64,000 nt of DNA from Rotaria sp. Silwood1 (GCA_905250075.1 CAJNOP010000121.1:194375-258374), one strand, 5' to 3'. Shown: positions 44,393-56,312, counted from the stretch's first letter. Translations and numbers: made by a program. Notes: generated by a model not told the origin, from the letters alone.

Positions 44393-46707
44393 TCGGAATC
44401 CGACGTCTTCCGTTAAAAATCGATCGGGTCTGCTCCAGTTTGTGTCGGATTCCGGACCAGATAACGTCGGGAAGAAGACGATTGGATTTTTTCAAAACCG
44501 ACGATCGGACTACATCGCATCCACACAAATCTGCTATTTTAAAGCGCCAAAATATTTCCCAGGTGATCCAATACGGTCAATGATTCTTAGCAGAGGCCAT
44601 GGAATCGAATACCAGTTTGCTCTGGAAGGTGATACCTTCTATTAAAAACTAATTAGATCATGTCGCATCTACTCAGAACTCTGCTTTCAAAAACCTAGAC
44701 ATTGCCAAACTCTAAAGCGGATAGAATTCGATTTCATCAGATCCTGACAACACAATATGAAATCGGGTTATGTCGCAAGACATCCTACTCAATCATTGCT
44801 TATCCGACAATCGAATGCCATCGGATTCATGAAGGATAATACCACCCACAAAAAATCCGATCGGATACGAATAATTCACCTTCTTTCCGATCAGCAACTC
44901 ATTCCAGCCCCAGCGTCATCAAGACAGTAAACTGGTCGCACACAGTCGTGTACGGTATTGTAAACGGGTGTAAACAGTATTATTCCGATTGCAAAGGGAC
45001 AGTAAAAAACAGCGATATAAATCATCGCATCGTAAACGGTGAGACACGGTAGCTGTATCACCGCCGTGAGTCGTCGTACCGTAAAGGATGTAGGTGTGCA
45101 TTTTCTTCGAGAGAAGATAGTTGTACCCATGCCCATACCCTAAATGTGAAGCGCTCAAATTTACCACTGCATTGTAACGGCAGTTTAGCGATGTAGGTTT
45201 TTAGCTAAGACCTTAGCATAAATTAATCGCTTTCTTTCCTTTTCAATGTAAGTTACTGTCATTTATGCAGACGAATCTGTGTTTTCATGGTTGTTTAACA
45301 AGGCTCAAAGGATGGACATTGAATATATTTTATTGAAATGCTTGTAGTGAGTGAACGAAGGATGCAGCCACTATACACTCACACGAGTCAAAATATTTAC
45401 AAAAAGAAGATAGTTAACGTTAGATTTTAAGGAGAAGATTGAATTTCTCTTGCACACATTTATGAAGTTTGAAGATTGGTCAAGGGTTGATCTTGGAAAA
45501 TCTCATTCTCCTTTGATTCGTTTACAGTGTATCCGAGACCTCAAAACATCACTAAAGACATAATTTAATATCATTTTGTTGAGAGACTGAATATTGAAGA
45601 ATCTCATTGACAGAAAATGAATATCAGTCTGCGGGAATTGACTTTTCAGAAAACTGATTCGAAATTACTACGAATATTGTACTTTTGAAATCTGATGTCT
45701 AGTATTTAAGAGCTTGACTTATTATTTCTATGCATATCTATATACGATAGATCAAACTAGAGTGATTGGAATATAATCAGAGTATTCCATAATAAAAACA
45801 ATACAAAAAAAAATGGATTTTTTTCTGTTTCCAAATTTAACACATCTAAAATATTCAATATATGAACATAGATTTCCAGTTTAGCATGCATGAGGTTCTA
45901 TGATAGAATGGAAACATTGCTTTTGTTTTTTGTTTGATAGACGAGAAGCTATCAATTTTATGTTGAGTTTGGTTCTAATATTGATACATTTTATTTAGAA
46001 AGCCAAAAATTCGCCACACCTGGAACATACAAGGAACTATCTTATAGTTATCTATTGTTCGTGCGATCATCGATTTGCATGGCATATTGAGACTGTTTTG
46101 CTCCAAACAGTAAGGAAATAAATGAACATAGCTATTGTGAGGAGCATTCATCTATTCAATGATGTTTTTGAACCATTGATTTTAATAAAATTTTCACATG
46201 CGAAAAGTGAAATAAGCAAATAAGAGATTAAGGGTCGTTCTATTCAATCATTTATTCTGTTTACTTTTCTTCATTTCAGAGCTTTTGGCTCTACTTTGAT
46301 AAGACTAGGATAAACGAACCACTTAGTCCTAAGGATTGTTCGACAATCAAAGAATTTCAATCATTATGTCAACTTGAACCAGTTCATTCTCCGTAAACAT
46401 GTTTTCGGAATAGAACGATTGTGCCAATTGCGGTAAATGTCGTTATGATCATCCACTTTCAATAGGAACATGAATTTATAGACAAATTAAGTATCTTAAC
46501 TTTGAAATAAAACCATCATAAATGAACAAAACACTGATTCGATTGATTCTTTTGATAGATCATCGTCTTTCTGCTTAACAGCTCAATCATTATGTTTTGA
46601 AGAGAATAAAATAAATAAATAAAACTGTTGGTACTATTTAAATCATTCATTGGACATGCGAGCATCGATTTTTAATCAAATCAAAATATTAGCTATAATG
46701 TAGATGA
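44393..46707. other. No gene recognised; possible decayed element
   Basis: The first 750 bp are relatively GC-rich with repeated CGGATT/GATCGGA-type words and end at CCCATGCCCATACCCTAAATG (45127-45147), mirroring TTTGGGACAGGGTGTGGG at 44080. It may be an old element bounded by telomere-like repeat. The rest is AT-rich without exons. Confidence 0.3.
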
Positions 46708-46830
46708 AGGGTGTGGGTGTGGGTGTGTGGATGCGTTCGTTTGGGAATGAAAGAATTAAACATTTACACCCACACCCACACCAACCCACCCACCCACACT
46801 CACACCCCACACCCACACCCACACCCCATA
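46708..46830. repeat. TGTGGG block facing CCCACA block
   Basis: AGGGTGTGGGTGTGGGTGTG is followed by a spacer of about 33 nt and then about 65 bp of ACACCC repeats with CCACCCACCC variants. Confidence 0.8.
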
Positions 46831-46844
46831 CCAAGGGGGTAAGT

Positions 46845-46990
46845 GCAGGCACCCAGCACCCAGCACCTGCTCAGCACCTACAGCACCTACCAGCACCTAC
46901 AGCACCTACAGCACCTACCAGCACCTACAGCAACTGTTCGGCACCTATACTGCATTTCACTATGAGCACCTACAGCACCTACGGCACCTG
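46845..46990. repeat. AGCACCTAC tandem repeats
   Basis: About a dozen copies of AGCACC, mostly in the form CAGCACCTAC, lie in one orientation. GGTGCTG recurs inverted at 47080, so this resembles the subterminal repeats of a hAT-like element whose other end would lie in the assembly gap. Confidence 0.6.
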
Positions 46991-46996
46991 CAACCA

Positions 46997-47111
46997 CTCT
47001 TCCATTATCTTAAGTACTTTTTCAGCACCTGGTAATAAAATTTCGTGTTTAGGCTCTGCCCTTTAAATTTTATTACCAGGTGCTGAAAAAGTACTTAAGA
47101 TAATGGAAGAG
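46997..47111. repeat. Perfect palindrome running into the assembly gap
   Basis: Two 47-bp arms (46997-47043 and 47065-47111) are exact reverse complements around a 21-bp loop. The right arm ends at the first N. The palindrome probably continues into the gap. Confidence 0.9.
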
Positions 47112-47211
47112 NNNNNNNNNNNNNNNNNNNNNNNNNNNNNNNNNNNNNNNNNNNNNNNNNNNNNNNNNNNNNNNNNNNNNNNNNNNNNNNNNNNNNNNNN
47201 NNNNNNNNNNN
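47112..47211. other. Scaffold gap, 100 N
   Basis: Exactly 100 N, a conventional placeholder of unknown true size. The sequence on the two sides need not be adjacent in the genome. Confidence 0.98.
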
Positions 47212-47295
47212 TCTTTTTATTATCTATTCCATACTTATTATAAATATCTATGATTATTTCTTTATTCAACTGAATTTTTCACCAAAATTATTAAG

Positions 47296-50200
47296 TTCTT
47301 CATATGCCTGTCATGATACACCATCATGTGCTGCTAAAAATGGTTTATTAACAAATCAAAAAGTCACAATAAATAGAAATTTTTCAAAAAATGCATTTTT
47401 TTCTGCTTTATATACTGATAATTATTTACTTGGTGCGCTTACTCTTGGTTATACAATAAAAAAACATCATCCAAATCATCCAATGTATATGATTTATTTT
47501 CAAGACAGATTATACAATGAAAAAACATTTTGTGCTTTAGGAATAATTGGATGGAAATTAATGAATGTTAAACAAATTTCATCAGTACCTGGTACACATA
47601 AAAAATATATTGATCAAGTAAGAATTTACAAGAAATACTTTTGTAAAAAATAATAAACATTTAATGTTGATGTTTTTGTTAGGAGAAGAAACGATACTTC
47701 TAATATTGACAGAAATATCATTAAATATTGAAAATTAACGACTGAAATCTTCTCATGAATATGAAGATGATATTTGATAAAAGTAAAAGAGTAAATAAAC
47801 TAGAGCGACTAAAATTAATTCGATCTCTGAGAAGATTACTAACAGATATCGAGAAGTGTTTCAAGTTTTTATAGATGTTCATTAATCAATTAGAAACGAG
47901 GAAAAACTAACAAAGCATATCATAGAATAAGCCTTAGCGACAGTTTTTGATAACACAATACCAATGATCTCTTGATAAACAATTATTTTGTACTAGCTAC
48001 GATCAAATAAAGTGATTGTGTGTATAAAGATTACCAATTGTTCATGAGTCTGACTTTGACGAACAAGGATTTTAATCATACATGATAAATTTCATGCAAA
48101 ATTTTAATGTCATTAAATTGATATTTTCTTCATTATCAGAACCTAATGATAATTCATTATGAAGTGCATTGAAGGAGACTAAGCAGAAATGATTATACAG
48201 AGATTATATAAATATTCATACAATTGATAGAGCTTGGTCAAGGTCTCGTGTTTCTTCATATATACCAAGGCTTATTCTAATTGATCGATTATTTCCTGAC
48301 ACTAATCCAGTAGAATTGGTGTTGAGTCAACCATGGAAATAACTTACGCAGGTGCTGATTATGACATTGGTATGATTAAATTTGAACGAAGTCATTAGAT
48401 TGTGAAGATACAGAATAGACCATATATGTCCCATTCATTTTGAATGATATAAATCTTGAATTTATTGTTAATTTGATTTTTTTTTGCATTGCCTCGTCGT
48501 TATATTGTTATTTTGTCTCTATAAAGCTGGAAACCTACTTATCATAAATTATTTTTTGAAAAATGAGTCATTTCTGAGATTATATATGGTTAGATACTTG
48601 CAGAGATGACTCTTTTTTTGGATTGAAACTAGATCTTTCATTCTCAAGATCGTATCAAAATCGTTAGTCTTCATTTTCTTTTTATAATATGAAATCATTA
48701 GTTCTGAGTTCGATTCGAAATCATTCATTCTTATTGTTAAAATCTTGCCTAGATGAAAAGTCATAACAATAGCTACAGATTTTTATCTTTTATTGATAAG
48801 GAGCTATTTAAAAACGGTCAGCCATAGAATGCTTCTTGACTGGCTATTAGTTTCATGTCACTCACTACAAATGAATCAAAAGAATGAGCCAAGTTATCAT
48901 GAAAAATGCTGCTTTCACATCTGCAATCAGGAAATATTTGAAAACTATCCTGCATCTAGATTATATCCATAGTAATATACACCAACCTGACAAATATTAG
49001 AGTAATTAGTCTGTGTAACTAGATAAAAAACAAACTTTTGTTCCTTTTTTTGTCGACATATAAATCTTAGCCAATGAACGATGAAAAGAAATTTAATTTG
49101 TTACGAATATGTAGCTTATTGAAAAATTCTACACAATAGTTGGAAGCCAACTCGATTCAATACTTTACTACTCCAAATAGATAGTTTCTATGAATGAGTC
49201 AAAAAATGACCTGATAGGAGAACTACTTCGATGAGGATGTCTGGAAAATCAAGATCCTTCAAAACCGTTTTTCTGGCATCCATTTGAAGCTTTAATTTAT
49301 AGAAGGCGTTAAACATGGTGAAATCATTGAAATTTTTCATAAAAACAAAGAAAAAAATGCTTCCTGGGACTTCTGTAAATCGAATGCAATTCGATGAAGT
49401 AACGTCATGAAGACAGGTGAGACATCTCATTTTGTTCTATCATGTAAAGCCATTTCCAAAAAGCTTCAAATGTATGCTAGAAAACTCGTTTTGAAGGTCT
49501 TGGTTTTCCACATATTGTCATCTAAGCAGTTTTATTGACGTTTTTAGGTTCATCAATTCCGATAGAAAATTCTTTTAGCTACCCAAATGTTTTTTTTTTT
49601 GGATTCTTCTTAGCTATTACCATCGAGAATCTACTCTCAACTTGATATCATATATCCTCGTGGCCAAAATAAACGGAACACCTTGTTTTTTTTAGTTATG
49701 CATCTTTGCCTTGTTCGATTTATCTGAAATTTTCATCAAAGATACATCATTCATTACTTGACTCACAGTAAAAATTTCAGCTAAATGTTACGAGCCATTG
49801 CTAAGAAAACTAAAAATATGTATTATGTACTCATATAGCAGTAAAACCAAAATTTGTTGTTTTGCTGACTTTTGTGCAATTTTAAATTCCATTTCGAGTT
49901 CAAGGTGATAGTCTGTTAACCCTGATGCATGACAAAATACAGAGACATCTTAAGAAGTTTCTGTATTTTGTCATATATCAGGACTAACAAACTATCACCT
50001 TGAACTCGAAATGGAATTTAAAATAGCACAAAAATCAGCAAAACAACAAATTTTGATTGCACTGCTATATGAGTACATAACACATATTTTTAGTTTTCTT
50101 AGCAATGGCTCGTAACATTTAGCTGAAATTTTTACTGTGAGTCAAGTAATGAATGATGTATCTTTGGTGAAAATTTCAGATAAATTGAACAAGGCAAAGA

Positions 50201-50823
50201 TGCATAAGTAGAAAAACAAGGTGTTCCATTTATTTTGGCCACGACGATATATTATTTCATATTAGTTTACAAAATTAATTCTTTGGAATATGACACAATT
50301 CGATTCAATTGTTTATCTTGATTGTGATACAGTTGTTTTAAATGATGTTTCTCATTTACATGAACTTGTTATGGAACCATGGCGAACTGGTTTCGAATTT
50401 GCTGCTGCAACAGATGATTGGCGTGGAACATATATTAATAAATTTAATGCTGGTGTATTTGTTCTTCATCCATCACAACCTGTTTTTAATGAGCTTATAC
50501 GTACATATACAATACCAGGAAATTATCATCCTCATTATGCTGAACAAGAATTTCTTAATCAATTTTTTCGTCTTCGTTATTTACAACTACCAACAACTTA
50601 TAATATGAATATGGCTATTTATTCTCGTAATCAATATTTATGGGAAACATTGAAACCAGATTTTAAAATTGTACATTTTACACAAAGAAAACCATTTTTA
50701 TCAAATGGAAAAAGTACACGAGGATATGAAGGTGTTTATGAATTATACTATGAAGTTTATAATGATTTTCTTAGAAATGCAAATGTATCTTTACTTCGAA
50801 CAACTTGTTATATGATTCTATAA
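47296..50823 (+). CDS. Glycogenin-like glycosyltransferase family 8, 5' incomplete
   Basis: Predicted retaining sugar transferase using a nucleotide sugar and Mn2+. Exons about 47296-47617 and 50266-50823 join in phase 0. The first encodes the GT8 entry (YTDNYLLGALTLGYTIKKHH). The second starts FTKLILWNMTQFDSIVYLDCDTVVL, with the metal-binding D-x-D as DCD, then FNAGVFVLHP, AEQEFLNQFF and the late conserved KIVHFT. The joined order matches the usual glycogenin-type layout with nothing missing between. The N terminus is absent: the first exon begins at an acceptor 84 bp after the gap and the upstream part (perhaps a signal anchor) is probably in or beyond it. The 2.65-kb intron ends with a palindromic element. 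GT8 members outside glycogenin act in the Golgi or in wall-sugar synthesis, so the substrate is unknown. Confidence 0.85.
49651..50251. mobile_element. Palindromic Tc1/mariner-like MITE in GT8 intron
   Basis: An almost perfect inverted repeat with arms of about 280 bp, centred near 49950. Ends read TATCCTCGTGGCCAAAATAA on the left and TATCGTCGTGGCCAAAATAA when the right end is read inversely, flanked by TA (49651-49652, 50250-50251). The loop region is about 40 bp. There is no coding capacity. The right edge stands 14-16 nt from the first base of the second GT8 exon. Confidence 0.85.
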
Positions 50824-51026
50824 AAAAATTTGAAAGTAAATAAATTTGTGAAAAGTGTGCGAATCACATCAGAATATTTTAGTTCTATAAAGAGAGTTTT
50901 TTGTCTGTACTTGCAATTCTGTAGAATAATACTTAGGGCACTCCAAAAGTAGTAGTGGAGATACTGTCATTCCTTATAAAAAGCTTTAAAAACCTTTTTC
51001 TTTATATAGTCTGATAGGGCTTTGGT

Positions 51027-51258
51027 TTGGATGTGGATGTTGGTAGGTGTGGGTGGATGTGGGTGTGGGTGTTGGTAGGTGTGGGCGGGTGGGTGTGAAG
51101 GGGTATGCGTATGGGTGTGGGTGGGTGGGTGTGGAGGGGTATGCGTGTGGGTGTGGGTGTGAGTGTTGGTGTGTGTGTTGAGAAGCAAAACACCCACACC
51201 CACACTCACACACACCCACACTCACACACACCCACACTCACACACACCCACACCCGCA
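51027..51258. repeat. TGTGGG array facing CCCACA array
   Basis: About 150 bp of G-rich repeat (with GTATGCG variants) is followed by a 13-nt spacer containing GAGAAGCAAA and about 70 bp of ACACCC/ACACTC repeat. A further degraded C-rich stretch follows at 51338-51390. Confidence 0.85.
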
Positions 51259-51390
51259 CCATCTTTTACTCTCAAACTAATACGCATGTTGTCGATGCAG
51301 ATGGATATGACTGTGAATTTTCTCATTATCTACAACCCACGCGCACATCCACACCTACACACACCCCACATCCAGACCCACACCTGCCGA

Positions 51391-51967
51391 TATCCATATC
51401 TCACACCCACGCCTACATTTCACACATACGCCCGCAGCCGCATCCTCACCCAACCTAGCCATCCCACCTTGATCGGAGGATACTTTCTAGCCAGCAGCGC
51501 AACCCTTTAGATAATCCCTCAGCTCCATTCATCGTCAAAATATTCACATTTTTCATCGGTTAGAGAATTCAAGCTTTCACAAGCAATAAAAAAACAGAGG
51601 AAAAAAGTTCTATTTAAGAAATTCTTCACCATAGATAATATGGCAAGATCATCTACCCAAAACCAGCGATGCCTTCGATTACGAAATCTCGCAGACTGAT
51701 GATGGTTTTATCATCATACTTTTATAATTTGCATCTTCAATAGCGTTGCGTTTGAGTTTTTTCCTCTGATTCACAAATGCTTCAATCAAATGCTGAGCCA
51801 ATGATGGTCAAGAGATCGGTAGTGAGACTGGATCCTTATCACGCTGAATGACGATACTATTTGCCACAACAGTTACTGCAGACCCTTAAATCAGAGAAAC
51901 ATACACCGCCCATGGAAGCCACATATGACTTTTCGTCTCCAGAAATGCCTTGATGAACTGCTCGCAA
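51391..51967. other. No gene recognised
   Basis: Degenerate unique sequence between two telomere-like loci. Confidence 0.35.
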
Positions 51968-52148
51968 GGGTGTGGGTGAGTGTGAGGTGTGGATGTGTGG
52001 GTGTGGGTGGGTGTGGGTGTCGGTGTCGGTGTGAGTGGGTGTGGGTGTGTGGGTGTGGGTGTGGGTGGGTGTGGGTGTGGCTGCTTATCTATTGTTCTCA
52101 ATCCACACCCAGACCCACACACCCACCCACCCCACACCCTACCCATAC
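51968..52148. repeat. TGTGGG array facing CCCACA array
   Basis: About 110 bp of GGGTGT repeat, a spacer (CTGCTTATCTATTGTTCTCA) and about 45 bp of ACACCC repeat. Confidence 0.85.
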
Positions 52149-52150
52149 TC

Positions 52151-52210
52151 GGTACGCTGCTAGAGCTTTCTCAATACATGGGTATCCTGTGCTCAGTACT
52201 TTTTCTAGGG
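52151..52210 (-). mobile_element. Truncated end of the GGGTACC MITE
   Basis: Sixty bases match the reverse complement of 42059-42119 with few changes (shared CTTTCTCA, ATACATGGGTA, CTCAGTACTTT and CTAGGG). It begins directly after the C-rich telomere-like block, so the rest of the element was lost there. Confidence 0.7.
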
Positions 52211-53242
52211 AATGCAGTTTCCTTCAGTAAAGTAGGTCGCTTTGTCTGAACGATACATAATAGAAGCCTGAGATTTCCATAACCTTAGGGAGTGTAAGTT
52301 GGTCTATCGAAACCACTTTTTTTACAAGAAACATGTAAGAGAAGTTACAGAAATGCAGCAGTTCAATTGTACATGGAATTATTGCCCAAACCTTGCTTTT
52401 CATACTGGCGAAAACGGTAACTCTCTGTCTGATCCTTATCAACAAAGTAAAATACTCAAGAAACATAGAGGTGTGTTATATTTTGAAATAGACAGTAGTA
52501 ATAGTACTGTATCAGCCTGATATTTCTACAGTCATTAGTAAAAACAAATTGTGCATTTGTAAGAAAATCCACAAATAATCTATCGTGCCAGAATATTCAC
52601 GAATAAATGCAAAAAGATATCAAAATTAAACTTACAGTTAACCATATTGCTGGAAACTTTATATTGTTTTGTCATCGATTTATGATACATTTGTGAGGAT
52701 AGCTCGATTTCACTGTTTTAAGATAACAAGAATAGATAAAGAACACATGAGATAAGAATGATGAAGTTATTCATGTTTTATATATGGAATAATCGTTAAG
52801 TAATTTGCAAAGATAAATGTATCCATTAAAGCAATAATAGCCATCCAATTGACTTTCATATCTACACTAACAATAAACAACTTCTATTGGCATAATGCAT
52901 TTGTCACGCATTTGTTCCAGTTATATTCATAGTAAAGCTCATTCATCGATAGTGAGAAAGATTGAATTTTAAAACCAAGTTATTGTTAAATGACTTTTAG
53001 TTCATCAAATTAGACTTTTTATATCTTGTTACATCTAAGCTCATAGCAATCATTCATACAATCACAACATTTATTTTATATATTTTACTATTTATTATAT
53101 ATGATTGTCATGAATAGTTAAAGTTTATTTTCGAAAGAAATACAACATCAAAGAAATAAAATGATTTCTAATGGCTCATCTAAGCGTTGTTCATTGTTAA
53201 AACCAAAATTAATATTGAAATTTTAAAATATGTAAGTCTAAA
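52211..53242. other. Intergenic, no gene recognised
   Basis: AT-rich sequence lying 3' of the minus-strand GPCR gene. No exon or repeat is evident. Confidence 0.4.
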
Positions 53243-54250
53243 CTAATTGGTTCGGATAGTCCTCCTGCTCTCTATTTGAACGACTGCTGGGAATCGTGTG
53301 GATGCTTGTGGTTGTTGATGGAGAATATTTTCTGGAAATACTTTTTTAACGTCGATTATGGACACAAAGCAAATGAAAGAAAATAGAAAAGTAATAAAAT
53401 AGCAAAAAAAGTAAATATACGGTATTATATCAGCTCCAATGTTCGACGGCAGACCACATAGAGGAGCAATATATATAACAGTGAGTGGAAAATTAAGAGA
53501 GAAATTCGGAACAGAGAGTGCCATGAGCTGAATTGTCATCTTTCGTTGTTTACGCCATTGAATTCGTTGACGTATACGATATTTTTGCCAGATTACTCGA
53601 CCAAGGAAAGCTAAAGTAATAAATGGTTCGAGAAGAGGTGGCATGATAATATTAACAAATAGTTCCCACATATACAAATTTTCGTCATTTATATAACAGG
53701 CAGAGTAACCACAATACATGGATGTATAATCATACATATTTTCACATGGATAAAATAAATAGACATATATGTAATAAATAAAAATATATAAAGTAATGGA
53801 AAATAATGGTATATAATGTGTAAATATTCTTTTTTCTCTTGTTGATATCCATTGATCATGAAATACAATAATATGTCGTTCAAAAGCCATCCAAACCATA
53901 AGAATTCCTGCTCCATTATACAGGCCAACATCGGCAAAATACCAGATTAGGCAAGTCGATGGATTTGCTGGAATAACAGCAGAATGCACAATGTAGTTAA
54001 GATAAAATGGAACATCAATCAATTGAATGGGCAAACCAAGAACAAGCAAAATGACCAGAACATGATTTTTAATGCTTGACCGTGCTTTTCGATTGATAAA
54101 AATGTAAAACAGGACAATAAATGTAGATAAAATAGATACGATGTTGAATGGAAGAAGAATCCAAAAGCGAGCAACAGGTGATAACATGCTATCAGAACTA
54201 CCACCAGATGAACTGTTGTTGGAGTCATTGAAACTTTGATTGTCAGACAT
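53243..54250 (-). CDS. Rhodopsin-type G-protein-coupled receptor
   Basis: A 335-aa single-exon receptor of the plasma membrane. After a Ser/Asn-rich N terminus with N-x-S sites there are seven hydrophobic segments (about 28-52, 62-85, 99-123, 147-167, 195-218, 238-262 and 274-298). Cys100 at the start of helix 3 can pair with a Cys of the second extracellular loop (180 or 185). The DRY motif is replaced by Glu124-Arg125-His126 at the end of helix 3. A basic third loop (RIRQRIQWRKQRK) precedes helix 6. The NPxxY motif of helix 7 is not recognisable. This class is expanded in bdelloids with unknown ligands, and peptide or small-molecule sensing would be a guess. Confidence 0.85.
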   Translation of the reverse strand: MSDNQSFNDSNNSSSGGSSDSMLSPVARFWILLPFNIVSILSTFIVLFYIFINRKARSSIKNHVLVILLVLGLPIQLIDVPFYLNYIVHSAVIPANPSTCLIWYFADVGLYNGAGILMVWMAFERHIIVFHDQWISTREKRIFTHYIPLFSITLYIFIYYIYVYLFYPCENMYDYTSMYCGYSACYINDENLYMWELFVNIIMPPLLEPFITLAFLGRVIWQKYRIRQRIQWRKQRKMTIQLMALSVPNFSLNFPLTVIYIAPLCGLPSNIGADIIPYIYFFCYFITFLFSFICFVSIIDVKKVFPENILHQQPQASTRFPAVVQIESRRTIRTN

Positions 54251-54701
54251 TTCGAGACGTTTTCAAATAATCTAAAATTGTATTTATATGAAAGTCAGAA
54301 GAAGATGTTAAGTAAGCATAAGTGGAATAAGAGATGTAAATCGAAACTTCATTCTATTGGAGAAATGATCGATACTATTAATTTAGCGATCTTGTGTTAT
54401 AGACTCAGAATTGTCAACGATAATAGGTACCTTAAATTTTGATAGTTCTTAATATAAGAGAAAATTTTTAGACAACTAAACTTTCAATATTTATACTTTA
54501 CTTTGTAACTCCAGCATTGAGTTCCTTCTATAAGTGAACACAATGATGTATCCTGTAGAGATCTTCACAGTGTATGTAATGCTTGTTATTCTTCAAAACA
54601 TTTCTCTTATTTCACACTAGATAGAAAAAGTGGCAAAAGAAAAGAATCTAGAATGCAGTATTAATGATTTCATATTCAATGAGACAGTTATCACTTTTTT
54701 T

Positions 54702-55870
54702 GTGTACTCAAAAAGTGAGTACACTCTAGAATCGGTCAGTATGGCCGTCCGTCCGGCCGTTAACACGATAACTTTTGAAAGGAGAGTCCAATCGCGATGA
54801 AATTTTCTACACAGTTCAGTCTTAACAATGTCTCGGTCGAGTTCGAAGATGGGAAGAATTGGCTGAACCATTCTTGAGTTATTGCAAAAATACTCATTTT
54901 TTCCTGTGGCTTCCTATGCGAAAATCGACCCATCCCCGCTTTCGTAAAAAACTTTTCCTATCATAGTCAAATAAAACCGCAACTATTATATACCATTCGA
55001 TAGAGAATTTCACGAGCTACAAAATGGTGTATAAAGCATTAAAAATTTGAGCTCAAACTTTTGGGCCAAGGAAAGAGTTTTTTGAGAAAATAGCGATATT
55101 TCATAAAGGTTGGCGAAAGTAAGTCGGGGTCGAGGAATCTGAATTTGAAGTCAGATTTTGAAAATTTTGAACTCCATTTTTAGTGTACTCAAAAAGGGAG
55201 TACACTACTAAAATCGGTCTGTGTGTCCGTCCGGCCGTCCGTCTGTTAACACGATAACTTTCGAAAGGAGAGTCAGATTGCGATGAAATTTTCTACACAG
55301 CTTAGTCTTGACAATATCTCGGTCGAGTTCGAAGATGAGAAGGATCCGTCAAGAAATGGCTGAGTTATCGAAAAAATTGTGATTTTTGACCAGACCATCC
55401 CTGAGGGGGGGTACGGGGATTTTTCGAAAAAAAATTTTTTTGCTCATAATTATTCACAAAATATATAAATCGACTCAGTTTTTAACGCTGATTCGGAATC
55501 TGATATTAGTTTTGAACTGAATCATAGTTTTGTGCACTCAAAAAGTGAGTACACTATAGAATAGTCAGTGTGTCCGTCCGTCCGGTTGGCTGTTTACATG
55601 ATAACTTTTGACAGCAGAGTCAGATTGCGATGAAAATTTCTACACAGCTTAGTCTTGACAATTTCTCAGTCGAGTTCGAAGATGAGAAGGACCGGCCGAG
55701 CCGTTCCTGAGTTATTGCAAAAATACCCATTTTGCCCTATAGCTTTCTGTGGAAAAATGGACCCATCGCGACTTTCGTAAAAGACTTTTCCTATCATAGT
55801 CAATTAAAACCCCAACTATTATATACCATTCGATAGAGAATTTCAAGAACTACAAAATGATACATAAAAC
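54702..55870 (+). repeat. Three tandem copies of the GTGTACTCA repeat
   Basis: Copies start at 54702, 55183 and 55532. Each opens with a hairpin (GTGTACTCA, 5 nt, then TGAGTACAC or a variant), then GTCCGTCCG-type words, GATAACTTT, GAGAGTC, GATGAAATTTTCTACACAG and a CTCGGTCGAGTTCGAAGATG segment. The first and third also share TATATACCATTCGATAGAGA downstream. Copies differ in length (481 and 349 bp between starts) because of internal loss. An inverted copy lies at 41.2-41.57 kb. No coding capacity. Confidence 0.8.
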
Positions 55871-56256
55871 ATAAAGAAACAAGAAGGTTGACTTACCTAT
55901 GACAAGGATAATTAAAGAGAACTAGGTTATATTTTTGTCCACGATCTAATTGATCCACAAATAGAGCTTTATCTTCCGGTCACACTGATGATACTTCGAG
56001 GTTTTCAGATATGGAGAACTCGAATGTGTACTGCACTTCCATCGAAATACTATTAGTTGTGCAGTGACCAATAGAAATGAAGTTATAGGGAAAACGACTT
56101 TCTTAGGGTAAATCAAGGGAAAGAGTTCAAACTTGAGCTGTATTCGGTCCCATGTCCTATTGGTTTGGCAACGCGCAATAGAAATCAACATTTTAAAAGG
56201 TAGATTTCACAGTATAATTTTGATATTCAGACAGTCTAGGATGATTGATTTGTATG

Positions 56257-56312
56257 ATTCACTTTTTGAAGTACACATAACTCTCGGATTTAAATCCGAA
56301 GTTTCCGCATTT
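56257..56312 (+). repeat. End-like motif of the GTGTACTCA repeat family
   Basis: CACTTTTTGAAGTACACATA then CTCGGATTTAAATCCGA matches, inverted, the sequence at 40770-40812. CTCGGATTxAAATCCGAG is itself a short hairpin. It may be the distal end of the element whose start is the GTGTACTCA unit. Confidence 0.5.

Noticed and set aside
46845..47111. CRISPR-like array at the AGCACC repeats
   Set aside because: Units are directly tandem without spacers and the genome is eukaryotic, so this is an element-type repeat.
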